Below, one piece after another: positions 26,890-35,130 of a DNA stretch of 64,000 nt. Made by a program: the position numbers and the translations under genes. The DNA comes from Jeongeupia sp. USM3 (lineage in GTDB: Bacteria; Pseudomonadota; Gammaproteobacteria; Burkholderiales; Chitinibacteraceae), in NCBI RefSeq assembly GCF_001808185.1, contig NZ_CP017668.1:1302001-1366000 (forward strand). The letters run 5' to 3'. The first letter of the stretch is position 1. The number at the start of each line of letters is the position of its first letter. The notes under the pieces are model-generated. The model was not told the DNA's origin and did not search any database. It worked only from the letters and a program-made list of their open reading frames with translations.

Positions 26890-27981
26890 TCAGACCTCGG
26901 AAACGGTAAGGAAATTGCGGCCTCTCGGGCCGGTCAGTGCCAGTCCGACCCGACGGTCCCAATCGTCGTGGGCAATGCCGTAGTCGGCGGGATCGGTGCT
27001 GACGCCCAGCTCGGCGAGAAAGCGCTCCAGCGCGGCCACCGCGGCCCCGGCATCCGCAGCGCCGAAGATCGCCAGCAACTGGGCATCGACGCCGGGATCT
27101 CGGCCGAACGCCAGCCTCAGGATGCGCGGCAGACTGAACGAGCAGGCGATACCGTGGGCGGTGCCCCGCTGCAGCGTGATGTCGTACGACAGCGAGTGCG
27201 CCAGCGCGGTCCTGGTGTTGGAAAACGCCATGCCGGCGAGCAGCGCGGCGTGTGCCAGCACTTCGCGCAGGCGCAGGTCCTGCGGTGCGCGCAGCAGTGC
27301 CGGCAGCGTTGCGACGATCTGGCGCGCGGCGCTGACCGCGAGCGCGGCGGAGACCGGATTCCGGTGCACGTTCCACAAGGACTCGAACGCGTGCGACAGC
27401 GCATCGAGACCGCTGGCGAGCGTGGCGCCGTGCGGCAGGCTGAGCATCAGCGCCGGGTCGATCAGCGCCGCTTCCGGCCAGGTCCACGGCAGGTGCAGCG
27501 AATGCTTGCGCCCCGCTTCGGCATCCCACAGCGTGGCCCACGGCGTCACTTCGCTGCCGGTGCCGGCGGTGGTCGGAATCGCGATCAGCGCGCGATGGCG
27601 GCCGGCGTCGGCGAGTGGCGCGCCGTTCAGGTGTGCAAGCAGTTCGTCGAAACGGCCGGATTTCGTCACGGTCAGCATGGCCTTGGCGCAATCAATGCTG
27701 CTGCCGCCGCCCAGCGCGATCACGCAGTCGGCGTCGGCATGCTCGCGCCAGAGCCGCTCGTACATCGGCGCCAGCCAGGCGACATCCGGATTGGGCCGGA
27801 CGTCGGTTTCGACGGCGACCAGCCGTGCACCGAGCAGGGTCTGCACCCGTCCGACCAGACCGAGCACGTGCGCTTCGGGAAAGGCGATCAGGATGGCGCG
27901 GCGCGCGCCCAGCAAGGCCGGCAGACGTTCGAGGCTGCCGGTACCGGCATGCACGACCACCGGATTGTTGTAATGCCACAT
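26890..27981 (-). CDS. phosphonate-associated iron-containing alcohol dehydrogenase
   Basis: 363 residues. Fe-ADH fold: the NAD-binding GGGSSIDCAKA, IPTTAGTGSEVTPWA, and metal ligands Asp and His in SGLDALSHAFESLW plus two His in ALAHSLSYD and GTAHGIACSF. The family matches the phosphonate-metabolism-associated Fe-ADH subgroup known from phnX operons. With PhnX downstream (2-bp gap) and PhnE upstream, the likely reaction is interconversion of 2-hydroxyethylphosphonate and phosphonoacetaldehyde. Oxidation to feed PhnX is the reading that fits a catabolic operon. The direction is inference. Confidence 0.87.
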   Translation of the reverse strand: MWHYNNPVVVHAGTGSLERLPALLGARRAILIAFPEAHVLGLVGRVQTLLGARLVAVETDVRPNPDVAWLAPMYERLWREHADADCVIALGGGSSIDCAKAMLTVTKSGRFDELLAHLNGAPLADAGRHRALIAIPTTAGTGSEVTPWATLWDAEAGRKHSLHLPWTWPEAALIDPALMLSLPHGATLASGLDALSHAFESLWNVHRNPVSAALAVSAARQIVATLPALLRAPQDLRLREVLAHAALLAGMAFSNTRTALAHSLSYDITLQRGTAHGIACSFSLPRILRLAFGRDPGVDAQLLAIFGAADAGAAVAALERFLAELGVSTDPADYGIAHDDWDRRVGLALTGPRGRNFLTVSEV

Positions 27982-27982
27982 C

Positions 27983-28804
27983 TCAGTGTTGCCCCTTCTC
28001 GCGGATCAGCCGGCGCAACTGGCTCGAAACCATGTCCGCGGCGATGACCATGACGGTGATGACGATGATGCAGGTCGCCGTTTCCTGGTACTTGAACAGC
28101 TTGAGACTGCCGACCAGCTCGAACCCCAGCCCGCCGGCGCCGACCATGCCCAGCACGGTGGCCGAACGCAGGTTGACCTCGAAGCGGTACAGCACCACGG
28201 CGATCCAGCCGGTGATCACCTGCGGCAGGACGCCGAACACGATCACCTGCAGCGGCCGGGCGCCGGTCGAGCGCAGCGCCTGCAGCGGGCCTTCGTCGAT
28301 CTCCTCGATCGCCTCGGCGAAAAACTTGCCGAGCATGCCGGCACCATGCAGCGCCAGCGCCAGCACACCGGGGAACGGCCCCAGACCGACGGCCGACACG
28401 AACACCAGCGCAAGGATCAGCTCGTTGATGCTGCGCGTGACGTTCAGCCCCTGCCGGGTAAGCTGGTACAGCCAGCCCGGCATGTGCATATTGCGTGCGG
28501 CGAAGAACGACAGCGGCACGGCGGCCATGATCCCGAGCAGCGTGCCCCAGACGGCGATCTGGACGGTTTCCACTGCCGGTTGTACCAGCCGCGCCAGGAT
28601 GCCCGGATCGGGCGGCACGGTGCGGCCGATGAAATCGACGATCTGCGGCGTGCCGGCGATCAGTTCGCGCCAGCTCAGTTGCGCGCCCTGTGCGCTCCAG
28701 TGCAGCAGCCACAACGCAGCGATCAATCCGGCCAGCAGCAGGCTCCAGCCACGCGGTGTCTGCGGCAGGTCGACCACCCAGCGATAACGATTGGCTTCAT
28801 TCAT
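27983..28804 (-). CDS. phnE: phosphonate ABC transporter permease PhnE
   Basis: 273 residues with about six membrane helices: one N-terminal (about 20-37), then a permease core with VETVQIAVWGTLLGIMAAVP and the EAA-type loop EAIEEIDEGPLQALRSTGA contacting the ATPase. It forms the inner-membrane channel with PhnC and PhnD. The gap to the next gene is 1 bp on each side, so the operon is tightly translationally coupled. Confidence 0.93.
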   Translation of the reverse strand: MNEANRYRWVVDLPQTPRGWSLLLAGLIAALWLLHWSAQGAQLSWRELIAGTPQIVDFIGRTVPPDPGILARLVQPAVETVQIAVWGTLLGIMAAVPLSFFAARNMHMPGWLYQLTRQGLNVTRSINELILALVFVSAVGLGPFPGVLALALHGAGMLGKFFAEAIEEIDEGPLQALRSTGARPLQVIVFGVLPQVITGWIAVVLYRFEVNLRSATVLGMVGAGGLGFELVGSLKLFKYQETATCIIVITVMVIAADMVSSQLRRLIREKGQH

Positions 28805-28805
28805 C

Positions 28806-29600
28806 TCAGGCGCTCCGTTCCAGAACCGGCGACGGCAGTGCCGGCTCGTTGGCCGCCAGGTCGATCGACTGCTCGTTGCCGGTATACAGCCGGTGCAGGT
28901 CGGCTTCGGTCAGCTCTTCCGGCCAGCAGTCGAACATCACCCGGCCGGCGGCAAGACCGACGACACGGTCGCCGAATTCGCGGGCGTATTCGACCTGATG
29001 CAGATTGCACAGCACGGTAATGCCCAGCTCGCGGCAGGCATCGCGCAGGTACTGCAGCACCATGCGGGCCGTATGCGGATCGAGGCTGGCGACGGGCTCG
29101 TCGGCCAGGATGACCTTGGGCCGCTGCGCCAGTGCCCGGGCGATGCCGACACGCTGCATCTGCCCGCCCGAGAGCGAATCGGTACGCTGCCGGGCCTTGT
29201 GCGCCAGCCCGACGCGGTCGAGGCAGTCCATCGCCAGCGCCACGTCCTCGCCGCGGAACAGCTGCAGCACCGAACTCAGCGTCGGCAGCGAACCGAGCCG
29301 GCCGGTGAGCACGTTTTTCAGCACCGACAGCCGCGGTACCACGCAGTGATGCTGGAAGATCATCGCCACGTGGCGGCGCAGCAGGCGCAGGTCGCGGCAA
29401 CCCATCACGTCCAGATCGTCGATCCGCAACTCGCCGCCATCCGCCCGGACCAGCCCGTTCAGGCAACGCAGCAGCGTCGACTTGCCGGCGCCGGACTGGC
29501 CGAGGATGACGACGAACTCGCCCGGTGCGGCGTCGAAGTCGACCCCGCGCAATACGGCGTTGCCGCCGTACTGCTTGTGCAGCTCGCGGACGCGGATCAC
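28806..29600 (-). CDS. phnC: phosphonate ABC transporter ATP-binding protein PhnC
   Basis: 264 residues. Walker A GQSGAGKST, Q-loop IFQHHCVVPRLSVLKNVLTG, signature LSGGQMQRV, Walker B VILADEP and the switch His in LHQVEYA are all intact. It energises phosphonate import. The start overlaps the phnD stop by 4 bp (ATGA). Confidence 0.94.
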   Translation of the reverse strand: MIRVRELHKQYGGNAVLRGVDFDAAPGEFVVILGQSGAGKSTLLRCLNGLVRADGGELRIDDLDVMGCRDLRLLRRHVAMIFQHHCVVPRLSVLKNVLTGRLGSLPTLSSVLQLFRGEDVALAMDCLDRVGLAHKARQRTDSLSGGQMQRVGIARALAQRPKVILADEPVASLDPHTARMVLQYLRDACRELGITVLCNLHQVEYAREFGDRVVGLAAGRVMFDCWPEELTEADLHRLYTGNEQSIDLAANEPALPSPVLERSA

Positions 29601-30457
29601 TTCATGCTCCGCAGGTCGAGCTTGAGCACCTTGGCGGTATCGCGAACCACGTCATACGCCGCGTCATTGGTCGGCTGGAAGCCGTTGAGCATGCCCTGGT
29701 CACCCCACTTCACGTCCTTGAGGTTGGCCAGCGCCTTGGCCAGCTTGTCCTTGACCGCCGGCGGCAGGTCCTTGCGCCAGACCATCGGCGACTCCGGAAT
29801 CGGCCGCGACGACCAGACGATCTTGAAGTCCTCGGCCTTGATCTGGCCCTTGGCGACCGCGGCATTGAAGATGCGGTCGGCCACGGCGGCGGCGTCGACC
29901 TTGCCGTTGGCGACGGCCAGAATGCTCGCATCGTGCGAACCGGAGAACAGCACGCGGCCGAACAGCTTGTCCGGATCGAAACCGGCTTGCTGCAGCCCCG
30001 ACTTGGGGAACAGGTGGCCCGAAGCCGAGCTAGGGTCGACGAAGGCAAAGTTGCGCCCTTTCAGCTCGGCCGGCGTGCTGATGCCGCTGTCCTTGCGGGC
30101 AATGATGATGCTCTTGTAGGCGCTCTGGCCGGTTTTCTTGGTCACGGCCACCGAGAAGGCCTCGACGTCGGCAACCGAACTGGCCAGCACATAGGAAAAC
30201 GGCCCGAGGTAGGCGACGTCCAGTTTTTTGGCGCGCAGCGCTTCGATCACGCCGTTGTAGTCGGTCGCCACGAACGGCTTGACCGGCGTACCCAGCTGTT
30301 TTTCCAGCGCGTCGAGCACCTGGCGGCTCGACTCGATCATGGCCTGGGAGTCCTCGGCCGGGATCAGGCCGATGCTCAGTGGCTGGGCGGCCAGACACGG
30401 GCCGGTCAACATCAGGGAGACAAGGGCCAGACGGGCCCGGGACAGCAGGCGTTTCAT
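29597..30457 (-). CDS. phnD: phosphonate-binding protein PhnD
   Basis: 286 residues from ATG 30457, chosen because TGGAG lies 8 bp upstream. A GTG nine bases earlier is less well placed. A signal peptide is present (MKRLLSRARLALVSLMLTGP, cleavage near CLA-AQP). The mature protein starts PLSIGLIPAEDSQAM and has the PhnD motifs PFVATDYNGVIEALR, LGPFSYVL and FVDPSSASGHLFP. It is a periplasmic capture protein of an ABC importer. First gene of the operon phnD-phnC-phnE-adh-phnX. Confidence 0.94.
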   Translation of the reverse strand: MKRLLSRARLALVSLMLTGPCLAAQPLSIGLIPAEDSQAMIESSRQVLDALEKQLGTPVKPFVATDYNGVIEALRAKKLDVAYLGPFSYVLASSVADVEAFSVAVTKKTGQSAYKSIIIARKDSGISTPAELKGRNFAFVDPSSASGHLFPKSGLQQAGFDPDKLFGRVLFSGSHDASILAVANGKVDAAAVADRIFNAAVAKGQIKAEDFKIVWSSRPIPESPMVWRKDLPPAVKDKLAKALANLKDVKWGDQGMLNGFQPTNDAAYDVVRDTAKVLKLDLRSMK

Positions 30458-30517
30458 GCGATGCACTCCAGTTGTGGGGGAAACGCCGCCACTTTAAGAA
30501 GCGAATGTGACAGCGAA

Positions 30518-30539
30518 CCCATCGACTCGATAAAGGTTT
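30518..30539 (-). promoter_or_regulatory. candidate LysR operator upstream of phnD
   Basis: CCCATCGACTCGATA followed 2 bp later by GGTTT lies 61 bp upstream of the phnD start. A near-identical block in the same orientation lies 57 bp upstream of the phosphatase gene (32142-32164). It is proposed as the binding site of the nearby LysR regulator, inferred from the match only. Confidence 0.5.
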
Positions 30540-30618
30540 CGACCTGAAACGATTGAGAACATCAATACCCATTCGCCATGCACCGCCCGCCGGCAGCCGT
30601 GCCGGCGGGCGTCGGGCG

Positions 30619-32085
30619 CTAGCGCCCGGCGCCGCAGGCAGGGTGCTTCCGCCCGGGGGTCGGGTTGGCCAGACCGAGGAAGTCGAGAATGTGCGGCGTG
30701 GTGCCGTCGATCTGCGTCAGTGGGGTGCCGCTCAGGTCGCCGCTGCAGTACGGTGTCTTGCCCGAGCGCAGATAGCTGTTGTTGAGCACCAGCAAGGTAT
30801 TGCGCTCGCTGGCCGACTGCCCGCCGTGACCGCTGCCCAGGCCGCCGTGATCCGACGTGATCACGATCAGCCAGTCCTCGCCGGCGTAGTTCGGACGCGC
30901 CGCCAGTGCGTTCAGCACCTGCTGGATCTGCGCATCCTCGGCCGCGATCTTGCTCCGGTAGAGGGCGTTGGCCGGGTCGTAGCTGGCGGCGTGGATGTCG
31001 ACGTTGTGCAGGTAGTAGAAGATCGCCGTCGGGGCGTTTTCCCAAGCCAGCCATCCCTTGACCGCATCGGTGGCCTGCTGCGAATGCTTCTCGGCGTTCG
31101 CCACGACGAAATCGGCACCGGCCGGCTTGAGGTTGTGGGTGATGTTGAACCAGTCACCGGCCACCGCCACCGTTGCCGTCGGGTAGGCGGTCTTGATCCG
31201 GTCGAAGACGTGAGGCTTGCCCATGACCAGACCGGTGCCGTTGCCGGTCACGCCGTGCTGGTCGGCCCAGTAGCCGGTGAACACCGATGCCCAGCCGGGG
31301 CCGCTGACGGTCGCCTGGCTGCCGCCGGCCAGCACATTGCGGTGATACGCGCCACCGTAGGCCAGCGCGGCCATCGCCGGCGTGTCTACGCAGGTGCTGC
31401 ACAGCACCGCATCGCCACGCAGGCCGTCGATGCCGATCAGCAACACATGCCTGTTGCCCGGTAGCGGATTCGGCACCCCCGCCCCGGCGATCAGCGCGTA
31501 GTGGTCGTAAGGGTTGCCGGCATAGCTGGTCTTGAGCCCGCCGACCTCGCCGGCACGCTTGTCGCTCAGATCGCAGGCCTGCTGGCTCTTGTAGTAGTCG
31601 AACGACTTGCACCAGCCGCTGCGGCTGGTGTCGGTGCATGCCGCCGCGCAGTCGGCCGGCTGCACATTGCTCAGGTGCGCGCTGTTGTAGCCGGAGATCG
31701 CCGCATCGGGCGTGCGGTAAAACGCCTTGAGCGGATCGGGCCTGAGGCTGTAGTGGTCGTACGGATTGCCAGGGTAATCGGTCTTCAGGCCGCCGGCATC
31801 GGCCGCGCGCTTGTCGCTCAGGTCGCACCACTGCTCGGCCCGCTGGTGATCGAACGATACGCACCAGCCGGCGCGCGCACTGTCGGTGCAGGCGGTGGCA
31901 CACATTTCCGGCGTGGCATTGTGCAGCCGCTCGCGGTTGTGACCCGGGATCGCGGCATTCGGGGTCTGGACAAAGGCATCGAGTACGCCGGCGGAGGCGA
32001 AACCGGCCAGCCACAGCGCACACAGCGCCAGACCGGCCCGGCGCCAGACAGGGGAAGGGGAAGGGGAAGGGGAAGAAACGTGCAT
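30619..32085 (-). CDS. secreted alkaline-phosphatase-superfamily hydrolase with two PAN-like domains
   Basis: 488 residues from ATG 32085. The n-region is built from Ser-Pro repeats (SPSPSPSP), then a hydrophobic core (AGLALCALWLAGFASAG) marks export. Two homologous cysteine-rich modules of about 75 residues follow. Each starts FxxTPxAAIxGxN and contains CAAACTD, GWC and CDLSDKR, and each ends NPYDHYxL, a PAN/Apple-like pattern. The C-terminal catalytic domain has the metal ligand in LLIGIDGLRGDAV, the nucleophile region SGPGWASVFTG and the metal site SDHGGLGSGHGG, typical of nucleotide pyrophosphatase/phosphodiesterase enzymes. It probably frees phosphate or phosphonate moieties outside the cell. 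It lies next to the phn operon and shares its putative operator. Confidence 0.85.
   Translation of the reverse strand: MHVSSPSPSPSPVWRRAGLALCALWLAGFASAGVLDAFVQTPNAAIPGHNRERLHNATPEMCATACTDSARAGWCVSFDHQRAEQWCDLSDKRAADAGGLKTDYPGNPYDHYSLRPDPLKAFYRTPDAAISGYNSAHLSNVQPADCAAACTDTSRSGWCKSFDYYKSQQACDLSDKRAGEVGGLKTSYAGNPYDHYALIAGAGVPNPLPGNRHVLLIGIDGLRGDAVLCSTCVDTPAMAALAYGGAYHRNVLAGGSQATVSGPGWASVFTGYWADQHGVTGNGTGLVMGKPHVFDRIKTAYPTATVAVAGDWFNITHNLKPAGADFVVANAEKHSQQATDAVKGWLAWENAPTAIFYYLHNVDIHAASYDPANALYRSKIAAEDAQIQQVLNALAARPNYAGEDWLIVITSDHGGLGSGHGGQSASERNTLLVLNNSYLRSGKTPYCSGDLSGTPLTQIDGTTPHILDFLGLANPTPGRKHPACGAGR
32051..32074. repeat. hexanucleotide microsatellite in the signal-peptide coding region
   Basis: Four exact GGGGAA units (TTCCCC on the coding strand) encode the Ser-Pro repeats of the exported phosphatase. 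The unit is six bases, so slippage keeps the frame and only changes the length of the n-region. Confidence 0.9.
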
Positions 32086-32141
32086 GACGGCTCCATACGG
32101 TGAAAGGAGCCACCAGCGTAGGAAGGTCACATGACTGTCAT

Positions 32142-32164
32142 CCCATCGATTCAATATCCGGTTT
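32142..32164 (-). promoter_or_regulatory. candidate LysR operator in the phosphatase/lysR divergent region
   Basis: CCCATCGATTCAATA then GGTTT, matching the phnD upstream block at 30518-30539. It lies 57 bp from the phosphatase start and about 30 bp from the lysR start, the usual position for autoregulation plus control of the divergent gene. Confidence 0.5.
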
Positions 32165-32192
32165 TTCAGGCACCCATTGATCGGAGCTATAC

Positions 32193-33068
32193 ATGTCCGC
32201 CGCCAAACTGCGTGCCTTCCTGGCCGTGGCCCAGCACGGCAGCTTCAGCGCCGCCGCCCGCACGCTGGGGCTGACCCAGCCGACGCTGACCACCCAGGTG
32301 CAGGCGCTGGAGCAGCAGCACCGGGTCATGCTGTTCCACCGCCGCGGCCATCGCATCGAACTGTCCAGCGTCGGCCAGCAGCTGCTGCCCATTGCCCGCC
32401 AGCTGGCCGCGCTGGAAACCGAGGCCTACAATCTGCTGCACGACTGCGGCGAGCTCAACCGCGGCGAACTCAAGGTCGGCGCGGTCAGCCCGATCCACGT
32501 GATCGAAATGGTCGATGCCTACCGCCGGAGCCATCCGCGGATCGAGGTGGCGATCCAGCTCGGCAACTCGGCCGAGATTCTCGCCGCGCTGGAAAACTAT
32601 GACATCGACCTCGGCGTGCTGGCGCGCTTTCACGATGCGCCGCACCTGACCAGTCTCGACTACGCCCGGCACCCGGTCATCCTGTTCGTCCATGTCGACC
32701 ACCCGTTTGCCGGCCGCGACGCGGTGCCGCTGGCCGCATTGCACGACCAGCCGCTGCTGCAGCGCGAAGCGGGTTCGACCACCCGCCTGGCACTGGAAAA
32801 AGTCCTGCGGGAAGCCGGCATCACGCCTCGCATTGCGATGGAAATCGGCAGCCGCGAAGCGCTGCGCGAAGCCGCTGCGCGCGGCATCGGCATCGGCGCG
32901 GTCTCCGAGGCCGAGTACATTCCGGACGAACGGCTGCGGCCGGTACGGCTCGTCGGCGATCCGGCCTGCACCGAGACGCATCTCTACTGCCTGACCGAGC
33001 GTCGCCAAAGCCTGCTGCTGCGCTCCTTTTTCGATGTCGCCAGCGGCCTGTGCGGCGCGGCCGGCTAG
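32193..33068 (+). CDS. LysR family regulator of phosphonate utilisation
   Basis: 291 residues. The N-terminal winged HTH (KLRAFLAVAQHGSFSAAART through TLTTQVQALEQ) is followed by a type 2 periplasmic-binding-fold effector domain (about 90-290). Overall it matches the LysR subfamily that accompanies aminoethylphosphonate genes. It is divergent from the PAN phosphatase and close to phnD-X, which supports control of both. The inducer is unknown; a phosphonate or phosphonoacetaldehyde is plausible. Confidence 0.85.
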   Translation: MSAAKLRAFLAVAQHGSFSAAARTLGLTQPTLTTQVQALEQQHRVMLFHRRGHRIELSSVGQQLLPIARQLAALETEAYNLLHDCGELNRGELKVGAVSPIHVIEMVDAYRRSHPRIEVAIQLGNSAEILAALENYDIDLGVLARFHDAPHLTSLDYARHPVILFVHVDHPFAGRDAVPLAALHDQPLLQREAGSTTRLALEKVLREAGITPRIAMEIGSREALREAAARGIGIGAVSEAEYIPDERLRPVRLVGDPACTETHLYCLTERRQSLLLRSFFDVASGLCGAAG

Positions 33069-33125
33069 CGCCCGGCAAGGTCATGGCGCCCTGCCGAGCG
33101 CGCCACGGCAAACCGCGGCAAACCG

Positions 33126-33443
33126 TCAGATCTTCAGCGGCCCGCCCGGCAACTGCATGTCGCTGCGGATATCCCGCACACCGTCGATGCCCGACGCCAC
33201 CGACACCGCCAGCGCACCGGTCGACGGCGTATCGACGACGCCCCTGAGCGTCACCACGCCGTTCTGGCTGACTGCGTGCAAATCGAATGCCTTGAGCTGC
33301 TTGTTCTGCTGCAGCGCCGTCGTCGCGGCCCTGGCAATCTGCGGGTCCGACGGCCCTGCGTCACCGGTTGCAACGGCCGCATGGGCATACAGCCCCAGCG
33401 ACAACAGTGTGGCGATCAGCGCGGTCTTGGTTCGGGTTTTCAC
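33126..33443 (-). CDS. BON domain periplasmic protein
   Basis: 105 residues from a GTG start with AGGAG 5 bp upstream. The signal peptide (KTALIATLLSLGLYAHAAVA) is followed by one BON domain (about 30-100, with VVTLRGVVDTPSTGALAVSV and GVRDIRSDM). BON domains bind phospholipid or attach to the envelope. Single-domain forms like this are often osmotically induced (OsmY-like). The function here is unproved. Confidence 0.85.
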   Translation of the reverse strand: MKTRTKTALIATLLSLGLYAHAAVATGDAGPSDPQIARAATTALQQNKQLKAFDLHAVSQNGVVTLRGVVDTPSTGALAVSVASGIDGVRDIRSDMQLPGGPLKI

Positions 33444-33777
33444 GACATCTCCTGCACGGTAGGTTCGACGACGGTCATCGGCGCCCGGCGCGGCATGCGT
33501 GCCCGACTGGCCACACCCCTGCCGGTCGTCGACCGGCAGGGGCGTTTCTCTTGCAGATGTGATTGGTGCTTTGTCCGGCGTCGAAATGCGCCGGTGCCCT
33601 CACTAATGCAAGTGCCGTGCCAGAGTGAAAAACCCGATGAAAATCAACAGACTGGCATCAAACCGGGGCAGACCGCCCCGCTCGGCACGCGGCCGGAAGG
33701 GCAAATCGTCGCCAAATGCCGACAACGACGGCCGCACCGGCAGCAAGCCCTTGTTTCAACGGATGATTTTCGAGTCG
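33444..33777. other. intergenic stretch with one strong hairpin
   Basis: 334 bp between two minus-strand genes. At 33516-33542 a perfect 12-bp stem (CCCCTGCCGGTC / GACCGGCAGGGG, loop GTC) is followed on the plus strand by CGTTTCTCTT. No plus-strand gene lies upstream, so its role is unclear. No coding frame is credible here. Confidence 0.6.
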
Positions 33778-35130
33778 CTACTCGGCGACACCGTCGCCGC
33801 GAAACATCGCCGGGTTCAGCGCATGCTTCTGCAGCAGCCGGTAGAACTCGGTCCGGTTGCGGTCGGCGAGCTTGGCCGCGTCGGCAACGTTGCCGTCGGT
33901 GAGCTTCAGCAAGCGCGTCAGGTAGTCGAGCTCGAAGCGGCGCTTGGCCTCGGCGTAACCGAGCACTTCGGTCGACGGCTGGCGCAGTGCCCGCTGCACC
34001 AGCGCCAGCGGCACGATGCTGGCGGTGCACAGCGCGCAGACCTGCTCGATCGCGTTGAACAGTTGCCGGACGTTGCCCGGCCACGCCGCCGTCGACAGCG
34101 CTTCGAGCGCGTCCGGCGCAAAACCGTTGAGCTTTTTCGCGTACTTGGCGGCCAGCCGCTGCAGCAGGTGGTTGGCAAGCAGCGGGATGTCCTCGCGCCG
34201 CTCGGACAACGGCGGCAGCGTCATCGCGACAACATTGAGCCGGTAATAAAGGTCTTCGCGAAACTCACCCTCCGCCATCGCCGCGTCGAGGTCGCGGTGC
34301 GTCGCCGAGAGGATGCGCACGTCGATCGGCACCGACTCGCTGCTGCCGACCGGCCGCACCGCGCGCTCCTGCAGCACGCGCAAGAGCTTGACCTGCAAGG
34401 CCAGCGGCATGTCGCCAATCTCGTCGAGAAACAGCGTCCCGCCGTCGGCGGCCTGGAACAGGCCGCGATGGTTGGCGAGCGCGCCGGTGAACGCGCCCTT
34501 CACGTGGCCGAACAGCTCGGATTCGAGCAAGGCTTCGGGAATCGCACCGCAATTGACCGCGACGAAGGGCCGGGCCGAACGCGGGCTGGCCTTGTGGATC
34601 GCCCGCGCCAGCAACTCCTTGCCGGTGCCCGACTCGCCGCGGATCAGCACGCTGGCGTCCGATGCGGCGATCATTTTCGCCTCGGTCAGGAGCTCGGTCA
34701 TTGCACTGCTGCGACTGACGATTTCGCTGCGCCATGCGTCGTCGCCGGCTTCGGGCGTCGCCGCCGACACGCTCAGCGCCTGCCTGACCTTATCGAGCAG
34801 CACCTTGCTGTCGAACGGCTTGGTCAGGTAACCGAACACGCCGCGGCTGGTCGCCTCGACCGCATCCGGAATCGTGCCGTGGGCCGTCAGCAGGATCACC
34901 GGCAAAGCCGGCAGGCGCGCGCGGATTTCGCCGTACAGCGCCAGGCCGTCGCCATCGGGCAGGCGCACGTCGCTGATCACCAGTTGCGGCGTTGCCACCG
35001 CCAGCTGCGCCAGCGCCGCCTGCACGGTTTCGGCGGTCGTCACCCGGTAGCCGGCGGCGGTCAGCCGCATCGACAGCAGGCGCAGCAAATCGGCATCGTC
35101 ATCGACGAGCAGTAGCGCGGCACCGCTCAT
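33778..35130 (-). CDS. glrR: sigma-54-dependent response regulator GlrR/QseF
   Basis: 450 residues. The receiver domain (about 1-120) has the phospho-Asp in VISDVRLPDGDG and Lys in YLTKPFD. The AAA+ domain (about 140-370) has Walker A GESGTGKE, the sigma-54 loop GAFTGA and Walker B GGTLFLDEIGD. The C-terminal Fis-type HTH reads DAAKLADRNRTEFYRLL. In enterobacteria GlrR activates the sRNA glmY from a sigma-54 promoter. Targets here are unknown. Its start overlaps qseG by 4 bp. Confidence 0.92.
   Translation of the reverse strand: MSGAALLLVDDDADLLRLLSMRLTAAGYRVTTAETVQAALAQLAVATPQLVISDVRLPDGDGLALYGEIRARLPALPVILLTAHGTIPDAVEATSRGVFGYLTKPFDSKVLLDKVRQALSVSAATPEAGDDAWRSEIVSRSSAMTELLTEAKMIAASDASVLIRGESGTGKELLARAIHKASPRSARPFVAVNCGAIPEALLESELFGHVKGAFTGALANHRGLFQAADGGTLFLDEIGDMPLALQVKLLRVLQERAVRPVGSSESVPIDVRILSATHRDLDAAMAEGEFREDLYYRLNVVAMTLPPLSERREDIPLLANHLLQRLAAKYAKKLNGFAPDALEALSTAAWPGNVRQLFNAIEQVCALCTASIVPLALVQRALRQPSTEVLGYAEAKRRFELDYLTRLLKLTDGNVADAAKLADRNRTEFYRLLQKHALNPAMFRGDGVAE

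Noticed and set aside
32051..32074. Phase-variable on/off switch
   Set aside because: The repeat unit is six bases, so length change never shifts the reading frame.
33516..33542. Perfect 12-bp hairpin as a gene terminator
   Set aside because: Its T-rich side is on the plus strand, where no gene ends. It was kept only as a note in the intergenic entry.
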